DNA of 64,000 nt from Anaerolineae bacterium (GTDB lineage: Bacteria > Chloroflexota > Anaerolineae > Aggregatilineales > Phototrophicaceae), in NCBI GenBank assembly GCA_013360465.1, contig JABWBO010000005.1, positions 62,001 to 126,000 on the forward strand. The letters are read 5' to 3'. The position numbers and the translations under genes were made by a program. The notes beneath the pieces are model-generated. The model saw only the letters and a list, made by a program, of their open reading frames with translations, was not told where the DNA came from and did no database searches. Within the stretch, counting starts at the first letter, position 1, and every line of letters starts with the position of its first letter. This document shows, one piece after another, positions 1 through 8,971 of this stretch.

Positions 1-123
1 AATCTGCTGCTTGGACTGCATCTCCCCGAAGAGATCGCGCTGATGCGCCTGGTGACCACCTTCAACTACCCGGACCCGGCGGACGCCCAGGTGCGCGATT
101 TGTTTTTCGCCGAAGAGGGTTAA
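1..123 (+). CDS. 3' end of an unidentified gene (partial)
   Basis: Reading frame 1 is open from the first base of the window to a TAA at 121-123, giving the last 40 residues of a protein that begins outside the window. The fragment has a helical, acidic C-terminus ending in FFAEEG. No motif in this tail identifies a family, so I give no function. It converges on the minus-strand BON-domain gene that follows, with only 10 bases between the two stop codons. Codon use matches the neighbouring genes. Confidence 0.6.
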   Translation, partial: NLLLGLHLPEEIALMRLVTTFNYPDPADAQVRDLFFAEEG

Positions 124-133
124 TTCCTGCCCC

Positions 134-547
134 TTAACCGGCAGCGATGATGCGGACCACGCCCGGTACAGAGGCGACCAGGGCGGCGATGTCCCTCATC
201 GCTTCTTCGCCAGGAAGCGCGCCTGAAAGCGTCACCGTGCCGCGCCGAACGTTGGCAACCAAGCCCTTGGGAAGCCGCCGACCGACCTCCAGGCGAATCA
301 TCTCGTCGTCGAAGAGCTGCGTGCCGTCCACCGACTGCACGCCCGCCACTCGGGGAATCTGGTTGATCAGATAGCGGCGGTTGATCGGCGTCAGGACATG
401 CCCGCTGAGGACGACGACCCCCGCCTGGACGCTGACGCGAATGTGGAAGCGGTCGGCGGCGGTTGGCGGGTACTGCGTGATGATTGAGACGATTTCGTTA
501 TGGATGTCGATATCAGGGCGTTGAACGATTACACTGGGTTCTGTCAT
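134..547 (-). CDS. Protein with two BON domains
   Basis: A 137-residue protein. Two BON-like repeats are visible, roughly residues 15-75 and 80-137, each with the family pattern of an amphipathic helix, then a V-x-V-x-x-G-x-V-x-L-x-G strand pair (VVVLSGHV and TVTLSGAL). BON domains are thought to bind phospholipids or other proteins and occur in osmotic-stress and envelope proteins. There is no signal peptide, so this copy is probably cytoplasmic or membrane-associated. I start at the ATG at 547 because GGAG lies 9 bases upstream on the minus strand; the longer track start at 601 adds 18 unrelated residues. The specific role is unknown. Confidence 0.75.
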   Translation of the reverse strand: MTEPSVIVQRPDIDIHNEIVSIITQYPPTAADRFHIRVSVQAGVVVLSGHVLTPINRRYLINQIPRVAGVQSVDGTQLFDDEMIRLEVGRRLPKGLVANVRRGTVTLSGALPGEEAMRDIAALVASVPGVVRIIAAG

Positions 548-713
548 AATCCATTTCTCCAAAAGAGCGCCATGCAGCGAGCGCTCGGCAGCATCTCTCA
601 TCTGTCAGGGCAGCGCGCTGCTGCTACCTTAATTGTGACCCATCCGGTCGTTCATTGCCACCTGATCTTGTGTAGAATAAGCCCGATGTTGAGCCGGTCA
701 TGGACAGACGTAT

Positions 714-1529
714 ATGTTGGAACAGTGGGTGGTTGATCTCCGAAGCGCTGATGCAGGCGTGCGCTTCTACGCTGCGCAGCAGCTTGGCGCGCTGAACGAC
801 GACAGCGCGGTCGATGCGCTGATCGCCGCGCTGCCCGATGCCCACGCCAAGGTGCAGTATGCGGCGCTGTCTTCGCTGATCAAGTTGGGCGCTTTCCGGG
901 CGCTCCAGCCGGTCATCGACATGCTGCTGGACGATCTGCACAGCCGGGTGTGGGAACTGCTCAAGCTGAGCATCGGCACGCGCCTGCGCGCCGGGTTGAT
1001 CGATATGGTACAACGCGATGATCTCGTCATGTCAGATCGTCTTCACGACGCCCTGACGGCACATCTCCTCGACGAACATCAGAAAGCGCTCTTCCTGCGC
1101 ATGATTGGGCGCACCGGCGACAGCCGCCGCCTCGAAGGACTGGTCGTGCTTATCGACTCCGGCGCGGCGGAAGTTCCACCTGCGGTGCAGGCTGCCGCTG
1201 CCGAAGCGCTGGGGATGCTTGGCGACCGTGAGGCGGTGCGTGCGCTGATTGCGGTGGCGGGCAGCCCCAACGACGCCGTCCGCGAGACCGCCGTCGAAGC
1301 CCTGGGACGCCTGGGCGACGCACGGGCGTTCGAGACCGTGCTGGCGGCGCTGAACGACGAGAACGAATGGGTCCGCCGTGCTTCTGCCGAGGCGCTAGGG
1401 GGGATCGGCGACGCCCGCGCTCTTGATGCGCTGACCGCCGCGCTGGCAGACGAGTCCGGTATGGTGCAGGATGCCGCTTTCGACGCGATCAAGAAGCTCA
1501 GCGGCGATCCTTTCACGGCGCTGTTGTGA
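714..1529 (+). CDS. HEAT-repeat protein (PBS-lyase-type repeats)
   Basis: A 271-residue, all-helical protein made of short HEAT repeats of about 30 residues. Repeats such as ALGRLGDARAFETVLAALND and ALGGIGDARALDALTAALAD are near-identical, and the pattern runs from residue 1 to the end. Such repeats form a curved scaffold for protein binding; the enzymatic lyases of the same repeat class have extra features not seen here. There is no signal peptide or membrane segment. A -10-like TAGAAT at 673-678 lies upstream, but no good Shine-Dalgarno precedes the ATG. A 16-codon frame starting at 686 overlaps the start and may be incidental. Partner proteins are unknown. Confidence 0.8.
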   Translation: MLEQWVVDLRSADAGVRFYAAQQLGALNDDSAVDALIAALPDAHAKVQYAALSSLIKLGAFRALQPVIDMLLDDLHSRVWELLKLSIGTRLRAGLIDMVQRDDLVMSDRLHDALTAHLLDEHQKALFLRMIGRTGDSRRLEGLVVLIDSGAAEVPPAVQAAAAEALGMLGDREAVRALIAVAGSPNDAVRETAVEALGRLGDARAFETVLAALNDENEWVRRASAEALGGIGDARALDALTAALADESGMVQDAAFDAIKKLSGDPFTALL

Positions 1530-1556
1530 GCATCTATCTTAGAAACAGGAGCGGCG

Positions 1557-3143
1557 ATGACTGCTAGGCTCATCATCACGCTGTCGCTGATCCTCTTCGG
1601 CGCGGCGTGCAGCGCAGAACCGACCGAAGTGGCGTTCCAGGCGACCGAACCGCTGGTCACGGTCACTGCGCCGGTATACACCGTCACGCCCACGCGCACC
1701 CCGACCTTCACGTATACGCCGCCGCCGACGGCGACTCTGACGCCCTCGGCGACGAACACGCCGCTGCCCACCTTCACCGTCACGCCGCCGGATACCGATA
1801 CCCCCGCGCCCGCCGCGACACAGCTTTCGAGCGAGGCGGCGTCCGCATCGGCGGCGTCCGCATTGGCGGCGTCCGCATCGGCGGCGGCGCTGTCGGTGAT
1901 GCTGGCGGCAGAGACCGCCTCCGCCACGTTCAGCACCCGATCTTCGGGTGCGCCAACTTCGACCGAGACGCCGAACGGCGTGGCGGGGACTTCCGCGCTG
2001 GTGACGCTGACTCCGCCGCTGCCCTTCGGTGCGCCGGCGGCGTTCGAGGCAGGTTCGGCGGCGGTGAGCGAATCGGTCGGCTGGTCTTGCGGCGATTTCC
2101 CCTGTGAGGACGATCTCGAAGGATGGCTGCGGCGCATCCGCGCGCCCCAGGGCTTCGTCGTCGAGCCTGCCGGGCGTTTTCCCGGTCAGGTGCAGCAGAT
2201 CGCCTATGGGCGCGACGGCGCGCTTTACGCCACCGTCCTGGAAGAGGGCACACGGAATGGCGCGGTCTATCGCCTCGATGCTGCCGGGACCTTGCAGCGG
2301 TACAGCGGCAGCTTCTTTTCTCCGCTGGGGCTGGCGTTCCAGCCGGAGACGGATTTGCTGTACGTGAGCGCCCGCGCCGCGCCGGAGCAGTCCGGCGGCA
2401 TCTGGCGCATCCCGGCAGGCGGCGGCGAAGGTGAACCGGTCGTCGTCGATCTGCCCTGCTGCTTCACGCTGATCGACAACCAGCCGAACGGCATGATCTT
2501 CGGGCGCGATGGCGCGCTGTATGTGGGCGTCGGTGCGGTCAGCGATACGTCGGAGAACCCGCCGCGATCCAACCCGGCGTACCGTGCGCTCGATCCGCAC
2601 GAGGCGTCCGTCCTGCGCGTGCATCCCTTCACCGGCGAGATCGCCGTCTATGCGGCAGGTATTCGCAGCCCCTTCGACCTGGCGCTGGACAGCATCGGAC
2701 AGCTCTACGCGACCGACAACGGCATCCTGGCAGGACCTGGGGACCGCCTCTTGCGCCTGGAAGCCGGCGGGCACTACGGTTTTCCGTACTGGCGGGAGCG
2801 CGGCTGTGAAACCTGCGAGATCAAGCCGGCGAGCGTCTCCGTCCTGCCTGATCTGCTGCGCTTTTCCGATTTCACCCTGCCGCGCGGTGTGGTGGTCTAC
2901 ACGGGGACACAGTTTCCGCTCAACTACTTCGACAACCTGTTCGTCGCCTTGTGGAACAATGTCGAGGGTGGGCAGCGTATCGTCCGCGTGGACCCGCGCC
3001 GGCTCAGCGAAGCGGATTACGCTCCGGAAGCTTTCCTGACGGGGTTGATCCGCCCGGTGGACGTGGTCGTCGCCCCGGACGGATCGCTGGCGGTCGCCGA
3101 TTACGTCTACGGTCTGGTGTGGCGGGTGCGCTACGCGCCGTAA
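1557..3143 (+). CDS. Lipoprotein with sorbosone/glucose-dehydrogenase-like beta-propeller
   Basis: A 528-residue lipoprotein. A signal peptide ends in a lipobox (LFGAAC, Cys near residue 19). Residues 20-150 are a Pro/Thr linker followed by Ala/Ser-rich repeats. From about residue 185 the protein matches soluble PQQ glucose/sorbosone dehydrogenase propellers, with repeated GRDGALY blades, RSPFDLALD and a final PDGSLAVADY blade. In the family these fold as six-bladed propellers that oxidise sugars; whether this one binds PQQ cannot be told by eye. It should act on the outer face of the membrane. A GGAG precedes the ATG. It lies 27 bases after the HEAT gene and may share its transcript. Confidence 0.8.
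   Translation: MTARLIITLSLILFGAACSAEPTEVAFQATEPLVTVTAPVYTVTPTRTPTFTYTPPPTATLTPSATNTPLPTFTVTPPDTDTPAPAATQLSSEAASASAASALAASASAAALSVMLAAETASATFSTRSSGAPTSTETPNGVAGTSALVTLTPPLPFGAPAAFEAGSAAVSESVGWSCGDFPCEDDLEGWLRRIRAPQGFVVEPAGRFPGQVQQIAYGRDGALYATVLEEGTRNGAVYRLDAAGTLQRYSGSFFSPLGLAFQPETDLLYVSARAAPEQSGGIWRIPAGGGEGEPVVVDLPCCFTLIDNQPNGMIFGRDGALYVGVGAVSDTSENPPRSNPAYRALDPHEASVLRVHPFTGEIAVYAAGIRSPFDLALDSIGQLYATDNGILAGPGDRLLRLEAGGHYGFPYWRERGCETCEIKPASVSVLPDLLRFSDFTLPRGVVVYTGTQFPLNYFDNLFVALWNNVEGGQRIVRVDPRRLSEADYAPEAFLTGLIRPVDVVVAPDGSLAVADYVYGLVWRVRYAP
1836..1880 (+). repeat. Three tandem 15-bp repeats inside the lipoprotein linker
   Basis: Three head-to-tail copies of GCGGCGTCCGCATCG (the middle copy has one change) encode an Ala/Ser-rich stretch between the Pro/Thr linker and the propeller. 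It lies in frame, so copy-number change would lengthen or shorten the linker by five residues. Confidence 0.8.
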
Positions 3144-3172
3144 CGGGCGGGGCGTCCAGCGGCGCATTTTGC

Positions 3173-3178
3173 TATAAT
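3173..3178 (+). promoter_or_regulatory. Probable -10 box for the SbcC-like gene
   Basis: A perfect TATAAT lies 33 bases before the chosen GTG start, in the short gap after the previous gene. No convincing -35 was seen. The same TATAAT/TAnAAT motif precedes many genes in this window. Confidence 0.5.
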
Positions 3179-3211
3179 GTTCGCATTTGCCGACCAGACC
3201 GGACCTTCGCC

Positions 3212-5758
3212 GTGCTGCCCATTCGCCTGGAAATCAAGAACTTCCTTGCCTATCGATCTCCCGAACCGCTGTATTTCGAGGGGATTCACCTCGCCTGCCT
3301 GAGCGGCGCAAACGGCGCAGGCAAATCTTCGCTGCTGGACGCCGTCACCTGGGCGCTGTGGGGCAAGGCGCGCGCCCGCCGTGACGAGGAGCTGATCCAC
3401 CAGGGGCAGACCGACATGTACGTCCTGCTCCAGTTCGAGCAGGCGGGGGTGATGTATCAGGTCATCCGCTCACGTTCTCGGTCACGAGCGGCGGGCGCGC
3501 TGGCGTTTTACGCGCTGGATGCCGACGGCGGACGCATCGAACTGACCGAAGGGTCGATGCGCGCGACGCAGGCGCTGATCGACCGGACGATTAACCTCGA
3601 CTATGACACTTTCACTCATTCCGCCTTTCTGCGCCAGGGCAACGCCGATGCCTTCACGGTCAAGACGCCGAAGGAGCGCAAGCAGATTCTCTCCGATATC
3701 CTCGGTCTGAGCCGCTGGGAGGCGTTTGAGAGCCACGCTAAAGCCGCCGTCGCCGAAATCGATACCGAGATCGCCGTCGCCGAAGGACAGATTCGCGAAA
3801 TTGACGCCGCCATCTCGCGCGAGCCGGAGACACGCCGGCAGCTTCAGACGGCGCAGGAGGCGCTGATCCTGGCGACCGAGCGCGCCGAGACTGCCCGGCG
3901 CTCCTACGACGAGATGCGCGATGTAGAGACGAACCGCCGCCACGCCGAGGACCGGCTGGTCGAAGCGCGGCAGCGCCTGAAGGCGGCGGAACATAAGCTG
4001 GGGCAGGCAGCGGCGCGCGTGCAGATTCGCCGTCAGCGGGTGGACGATTTCACCGGGCTGCTGGGGCGGCAGGAAGAGATCGAAGAAGGCTATCAGGCGC
4101 TTCAGGACGCCCGCGAACGCGATCAGTCGCTCGGCGCGAAGCTGATCGAATTGAAACGGCTCGACGAACAGCGCGCCCAGCACGAGAAGGCGATTGAGGC
4201 GGCGCGCGGGGCGCTGGAAAGCGATCTGCGCACCTGTGCCATGACTATCGCCTCGCTGGAACGCGTCGTCCAGGGCGGCGACTCGGAGTCGCTCGACAGA
4301 CTGCGCGAGGAGATCGCCGCGCTGCGCCTGCGCGAGAACGAGCGTGCTGCCCTGCAGGCGCAGCTGGAAGCCTATCGCGAAGATCGCGGCGGGCGATCCG
4401 CCGCGAACAACGCGCTGAAGGGCGAGATGAACAGGCTGAAAGAGCGGCAGACCCGTCTGCGCGATGTGGAGGGCGCGGTTTGCCCGCTGTGCGGTCAGCC
4501 GCTCACCCCGGATCACCGTGACGCCATCATCGACGAGATCGAGCGCGAGGGCAGGGTGATGGGGGACCAGCACCGCGAAAATGCCGCGCGGGTCAAGGCG
4601 CTGGAAGCAGTCATCGCCGAACACGGCGAGATGATCAGCGAGATCGCCGTATTGCTTCAGCGCCTCCCTGAACTGCAAGCCGAGATGGGCAAGCTAGAGG
4701 AGCGTCTGCAAGCTGCCCAGGAGGCTGCCGCTCGACTTGAGCCGGAGCGGGCGCGGGGCGAGACGCTGCGCCGGCAGCTGGCAGAAGACGATTATGCCCA
4801 CGCCGAGCGTGAGGCGCTGGCGGCGCTCAACGCCGCGCGGGCGGAACTCGGCTATGACGATGCCAGCCACCAGGATGCGCGGCAGAGCTTGCGCGCCTTC
4901 AACGATTATGAGGTGCGCTATCATCAGTTGAAACAGGCGGAAGAATCGCTGCAAACCGCCCGCGCCGACCTCGAAGAGGCGCAAGCCGAGTCGGACGATC
5001 AGAAACAGGTCTACGAGGCAGAACAGGCGGCGGTCAGCGGGCTGGAGAAAGATATCGCCGAACTGCGGGCGCTTTCCGATGAAGCCAAGCGCCGGCATCA
5101 GGAGATGATGCTGCGCCAGCAGGAAGAGGCGAAGGCGCGGGAGAACGCCGGAGCGGCTCGCCAGGAATTGAGCGCTATCGAGGCGGGGCGCAGCCGCCGG
5201 CTGGAACTGATCGAGCGCATCGCCGCACAGCGCCAGCAGCGGTCGCTCTATGACGATCTGCGCATCGCCTTCGGCAAGAACGGCATCCCGGCGATGATCA
5301 TCGACGCCGCGCTCCCGGAGCTGGAAGATGCTGCCAACCGCCTGCTCAGTCGCATGACCGACGGGCAGATGCACATCGCCATCACCACCCAGCGCGAAAA
5401 AGTGACCGGCGGGGTCGCCGAGACGCTGGATATTCAGATCGCCGACTCGCTCGGCACGCGGCAGTACGAGATGTACAGCGGCGGCGAAGCCTTTCGCATT
5501 GATTTCGCGCTGCGGGTGGCGCTGTCGCAGATGTTAGCGCGGCGCGCCGGGGCGCAGCTGCGCACCCTGTTCATCGACGAAGGCTTCGGCACGCAGGACG
5601 AAGCCGGGCGCGCCAAACTGGTCGAAGCGATCACCGCCATTCAGGATGACTTCGACCTGATCCTGGTGATCACCCACATCGACGATCTGCGCGATGCCTT
5701 CCCGGTGCATATCCTGGTCGAGAAGACCGGCGAGGGCAGCCACCTCGCGCTGCGCTGA
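3212..5758 (+). CDS. sbcC: SbcC/Rad50-type SMC-like ATPase
   Basis: An 848-residue DNA-repair ATPase. The N-terminal half-domain has the Walker A motif SGANGAGKSS near residue 35. Long heptad coiled coils flank a zinc-hook CPLCG near the middle. The C-terminal half-domain carries the ABC signature YSGGEAFR, Walker B (LFIDEGFG) and the D-loop. Rad50/SbcC works with the Mre11/SbcD nuclease to process DNA ends and hairpins, but no sbcD lies in this window. The track ORF starts at 2951 inside the previous gene; the first in-frame start after that gene's stop is GTG 3212, which begins LPIRLEIKNF, the usual family N-terminus. The protein is somewhat shorter than E. coli SbcC, as is common outside Proteobacteria. 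Confidence 0.88.
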   Translation: MLPIRLEIKNFLAYRSPEPLYFEGIHLACLSGANGAGKSSLLDAVTWALWGKARARRDEELIHQGQTDMYVLLQFEQAGVMYQVIRSRSRSRAAGALAFYALDADGGRIELTEGSMRATQALIDRTINLDYDTFTHSAFLRQGNADAFTVKTPKERKQILSDILGLSRWEAFESHAKAAVAEIDTEIAVAEGQIREIDAAISREPETRRQLQTAQEALILATERAETARRSYDEMRDVETNRRHAEDRLVEARQRLKAAEHKLGQAAARVQIRRQRVDDFTGLLGRQEEIEEGYQALQDARERDQSLGAKLIELKRLDEQRAQHEKAIEAARGALESDLRTCAMTIASLERVVQGGDSESLDRLREEIAALRLRENERAALQAQLEAYREDRGGRSAANNALKGEMNRLKERQTRLRDVEGAVCPLCGQPLTPDHRDAIIDEIEREGRVMGDQHRENAARVKALEAVIAEHGEMISEIAVLLQRLPELQAEMGKLEERLQAAQEAAARLEPERARGETLRRQLAEDDYAHAEREALAALNAARAELGYDDASHQDARQSLRAFNDYEVRYHQLKQAEESLQTARADLEEAQAESDDQKQVYEAEQAAVSGLEKDIAELRALSDEAKRRHQEMMLRQQEEAKARENAGAARQELSAIEAGRSRRLELIERIAAQRQQRSLYDDLRIAFGKNGIPAMIIDAALPELEDAANRLLSRMTDGQMHIAITTQREKVTGGVAETLDIQIADSLGTRQYEMYSGGEAFRIDFALRVALSQMLARRAGAQLRTLFIDEGFGTQDEAGRAKLVEAITAIQDDFDLILVITHIDDLRDAFPVHILVEKTGEGSHLALR

Positions 5759-5770
5759 TCGCCCTCGTCC

Positions 5771-7198
5771 TCAGCTGCCGCCCACCTGCACAAACGCCAG
5801 CAGCTTGTTGTAGCCCGTCTCCGGCTCCCACAGATCGGCGTTCGCCAGTCGAATTGCGTAATCCGGCTCATCGTGCAGCGTCGGAGCCGGGTCCGGCAGG
5901 GCGAGCAGCACCTCGTATTGTCCGGCGGGCAGGTCGGGCGGGATCGCCGCTGTCAGCGTCACGGCGAAGGCTCCGCCGTCCGGCAGCCAGCGGCGCGGGT
6001 CGGCTTCCGCCGCCGGCAGGGCATGTATGCGCCCATCGTCGGCTGACCGCAGCATGAGTTCGACGGCGCGCGGGTTGTAAGGGCTGGCGAAGCCATCGTT
6101 GATCAGCGTGATCGGCACGGCGAAAGTCTCTCCCGGCTGCGCGGCGGCGGGGATGGCGGCGTCGATCAGCCGGAAGCGATAGCCCAGCCGCCGAGCGATT
6201 TCCTCGAAACAGCCTTCGGCGCGCCAGCCATCGAGTACTTCTTCGCGATAATCCAGATTGAGCGCGCTGAAGCGCAGCAGTTCCAGGTCGCTCAGCGCGT
6301 TCTGGCAGCCGATGAACGGCTGTGCCTCGGCATCGGCGTTGCAGGTCTCGCCGCCCTGAGGCACGAAGCGGTTGTCGAGATTCAGGTAACGCCGCACCGC
6401 GTCCCGTTCCGCCGCATTTTCGGGGTAGCTGCCCCAGTCGGTCTCAGAGGCGAGGAAGCAGTCGTTATGCCCGCCTATCCGCGCCTGCGGGGTCGTCGAA
6501 AAAGCGCCGGCATCGTCCAGCGGCGCAGCGCCATAAAGCTGCTGCTTATAGGGCGCATAGCGCATGGCGATCATGCGGTCGGCGGGCAGCGCCGCCAGCA
6601 GCGCCTCGATGATGGCGGTCGATGCGGCGTTGACGCCGGTCTCTTCGTCCACCAGATGATGCGTCGAACTGTGCCATTCCCCCCATGCGCCGACGAAGCC
6701 GATCTCCATGAAGGCGATCACGTCGCTGTGTCGCTCCAGGATCGGCGTCAGCTGAACGATGTGCGCCAGCACACGTTCCAGCGGCGCGTCCGGCTCCTGA
6801 TAGGGATATTCGCCCGACTGCGGGAAGTTGTAGGCGAAGCGGGGAATCACCTTCAGGTGTGCGCTGCGCGCCGCTTCGAACTGCGTATTGATGTATGCCA
6901 GCGCTTCATCGGTGAGCGGCGACTCGCGGTATTCGTCGATGAGGAAATACCAGCGTACCAGGCTGATGCCATCGGCGCGCAGGGTGCGCAGTGCCTGCAC
7001 GGACTGCGGGGCGCGCTCCTCGCCGATCCACATCGGCGTCTCCTGATCGTAGAAGCCGCGTTCCGGGTTGGCGAAGTTTTCCTCGTCGGCGGCGTAGACG
7101 ACCGCTGTCGGCGCGGGCGCTCCTTCCTGGGCAGCGCCGGAAACCGAAATCCAGGCGGCGATTAGCAGAAACAGGGCAACTGGCAGCAGGCGGCGCAT
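5771..7198 (-). CDS. Secreted DUF4874/DUF4832 protein
   Basis: A 475-residue secreted protein. Residues 1-23 form a signal peptide (MRRLLPVALFLLIAAWISVSG). The mature protein begins with NPERGFY, the hallmark of DUF4874, and continues into DUF4832 with WGEWH and YKQQLYG motifs. The fold is a glycoside-hydrolase-like TIM barrel with a C-terminal beta domain from about residue 345. These proteins are suspected polysaccharide hydrolases, but no activity is assigned here. I start at the second ATG because GGAGG lies 7 bases upstream. It converges on sbcC (12 bases apart) and is divergent from the SH3-like gene. Confidence 0.78.
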   Translation of the reverse strand: MRRLLPVALFLLIAAWISVSGAAQEGAPAPTAVVYAADEENFANPERGFYDQETPMWIGEERAPQSVQALRTLRADGISLVRWYFLIDEYRESPLTDEALAYINTQFEAARSAHLKVIPRFAYNFPQSGEYPYQEPDAPLERVLAHIVQLTPILERHSDVIAFMEIGFVGAWGEWHSSTHHLVDEETGVNAASTAIIEALLAALPADRMIAMRYAPYKQQLYGAAPLDDAGAFSTTPQARIGGHNDCFLASETDWGSYPENAAERDAVRRYLNLDNRFVPQGGETCNADAEAQPFIGCQNALSDLELLRFSALNLDYREEVLDGWRAEGCFEEIARRLGYRFRLIDAAIPAAAQPGETFAVPITLINDGFASPYNPRAVELMLRSADDGRIHALPAAEADPRRWLPDGGAFAVTLTAAIPPDLPAGQYEVLLALPDPAPTLHDEPDYAIRLANADLWEPETGYNKLLAFVQVGGS

Positions 7199-7370
7199 GG
7201 GCGATCCTCCGTCATCATTCTTGGTCAAACAGCAGCGGCTTAAGACGCTGTCTGAGATGATCGTACACCCGGAACCGCCGCCCCGCCGGGCGGTAGGAAG
7301 GCGGGCGGGCGCGAACTCGGTTATACTTGGTAGCGATAGAATCGGCAGATTGGCGCGGAAGATGCAGCTT

Positions 7371-7895
7371 ATGAACCGTCATACCACGACCTTTCTCGTG
7401 TGCGCGCTGGCGGCGCTGGCGATGCTGGCGCTGTTGACCCCGGCGACGGTCGCCCAGGATGGCGCAGCCCCGACGCCCACCGACTTTTTTGCCGCCATCG
7501 AGCTGACTCAGCCGCCGACTCGTCAGGCATATGTCGGCGCGCCGCAGTACCCGCTGGCGGTGCTGTCCGACGGCACGGCGATCCCTTCGCTGACCGGCGT
7601 CGGCGGCAAGGCGGAATATGCCCCGGTCGCTATCCGCAGCGGTCCCGGCTTGGAATATCCGCGCGTTGGACGGGTGGCGCAGGGATCGTGGATTCACATC
7701 GTCGGCTGGAACGGCTGGGACCTGGAACGCTTCTGCACGGTCAACTTCCAGAGCGATCTGGATATGTGGGTGCAGGTGCAGAACCACCTCACCGAGCAGC
7801 GCGGCTGGGTTGCCCGCTGTGCCATCACCATCGTTGGCGACGTGACCGCCCTGCCCATTGTCAGCGCGGCGGGCGAACGCTCGCTCCAGCGTTAG
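7371..7895 (+). CDS. Small secreted SH3-like protein
   Basis: A 174-residue secreted protein with an N-terminal signal peptide (TTTFLVCALAALAMLALL). From about residue 75 it has the pattern of a bacterial SH3-type module: YAPVAIRSGPGLEYPRVGRV followed by a GWNGWDLERFC loop and a RGWVARC end. Bacterial SH3 modules usually bind cell-wall peptides or polysaccharide. Two Cys (FC and RC) could pair. The start could be ATG 7362 or 7371; a GGAAG sits at good spacing for 7371. Two -10-like boxes (TATACT and TAGAAT) lie within 50 bases upstream. It is followed 22 bases later by a lipoprotein gene, so the two are probably co-transcribed. Confidence 0.68.
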   Translation: MNRHTTTFLVCALAALAMLALLTPATVAQDGAAPTPTDFFAAIELTQPPTRQAYVGAPQYPLAVLSDGTAIPSLTGVGGKAEYAPVAIRSGPGLEYPRVGRVAQGSWIHIVGWNGWDLERFCTVNFQSDLDMWVQVQNHLTEQRGWVARCAITIVGDVTALPIVSAAGERSLQR

Positions 7896-7917
7896 CGCAG
7901 CGGGACAGACCGACCCT

Positions 7918-8922
7918 ATGCGGCTTCCTTTCCGGCGCCCTCTTTCCCTGCTCCTGCTGATCAGCCTGCTGCCGGCGCTGTCCGGCTGCGGCGCGGCGGC
8001 GTTCGAGGTCGTGCCGACCACCCGCCCGACCGCGACCGCCGCGCCCAGCGAGACGCCTTCTCCGACGCTGGATCGCAGCGCCGTGCCGACCGCCACGCTG
8101 ACCCCGCCGCCGGCAACCGGTGGACCTTCGCCGACGCCGCTGTTCGGTCAGCCGATGACGCTGGCGGCTTCGCCCACCCGCGCCCTGCTCAACCCCAATG
8201 CGCCGCGCATCGAATTCTTCACCGCCGACGGCGCGGCGGTTGCGCCGGGCAATATCGTCACGCTCTACTGGTCCACGCGCAACGCCAGCGACGCGGTCAT
8301 CTATCAGATGGATCGCGGGGAGCGCAGCCGGCTGTGGAACGTGCCGCCCGACGGCAGCCTGCCGGTGCAGACGCGCACCAGCGACCGGGGTGTGCTGGAC
8401 TTCGTGCTGAGCATCGGCGATGGCGTGCAGCGCGTCGAACAGCCGCTGTCCATCCCGCTGGCGTGTCCGGATGTCTGGTTCTTCAACCCCGCGCCGAGCG
8501 ACTGCCCGACGCGCCCTGCCGAAGAGACCTTCATCATCGAGCAGCCCTTCGAGCGCGGGCGGATGATCTATATGCAGGCGGTGGACCGCGTCTACGCGCT
8601 GTTCAACGACGGTTTCGACCCGGCGTGGCTGGTCCTCGATAACCGCTTCGACCCGGCGATCCATCCTGAATCCGAGCCGGGTTTTCCGGTTCCGCCGGGC
8701 TACTTCCAGCCGACCAACGAACTCGGTTTTGTCTGGCGCGGCAACGATCTGGTGCGCAATCGTCTGGGGTTGGGCGCACAGCCGGAGTCGCGCTTCAACG
8801 GCTTGATCCAGCGCGCCGCCGCCCGCGATGGCGCGGAGACGCTCTATCTGAGCAGCGCCGAAGGTTCGGTGCTGCGCCTGCTGCCGGGCGGCGACGCCTG
8901 GGAGATCATCGCGCTCCCGTGA
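7918..8922 (+). CDS. Lipoprotein with Pro/Thr linker, function unknown
   Basis: A 334-residue lipoprotein. The signal peptide ends in SGC (lipobox LLPALSGC, Cys about residue 22), followed by a Pro/Thr-rich linker to about residue 90. The folded region starts with an Ig-like beta segment (IEFFTADGAAVAPGNIVTLYW) of the kind used for protein or glycan binding, then a region with CPDVWFFNPAPSDCP and a GYFQPTNELGFVW segment. This last pattern recurs in Anaerolineae exported proteins but has no assigned function. No catalytic motif is visible. It directly follows the SH3-like gene and precedes the M50 protease gene. Confidence 0.65.
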   Translation: MRLPFRRPLSLLLLISLLPALSGCGAAAFEVVPTTRPTATAAPSETPSPTLDRSAVPTATLTPPPATGGPSPTPLFGQPMTLAASPTRALLNPNAPRIEFFTADGAAVAPGNIVTLYWSTRNASDAVIYQMDRGERSRLWNVPPDGSLPVQTRTSDRGVLDFVLSIGDGVQRVEQPLSIPLACPDVWFFNPAPSDCPTRPAEETFIIEQPFERGRMIYMQAVDRVYALFNDGFDPAWLVLDNRFDPAIHPESEPGFPVPPGYFQPTNELGFVWRGNDLVRNRLGLGAQPESRFNGLIQRAAARDGAETLYLSSAEGSVLRLLPGGDAWEIIALP

Positions 8923-8971
8923 GGTGCGCCGATGTCACGAAGTCAACGCGAAAGTAACAGGAGTCTCGTCA

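Noticed and set aside
686-736. Short 16-codon ORF before the HEAT gene
   Set aside because: No ribosome-binding site, and overlap with the gene start makes it likely chance.
1079-2137. Long minus-strand ORF opposite the HEAT and lipoprotein genes
   Set aside because: Composition is low-complexity Ala/Ser/Val and follows from the codon pattern of the plus-strand genes; it is a shadow.
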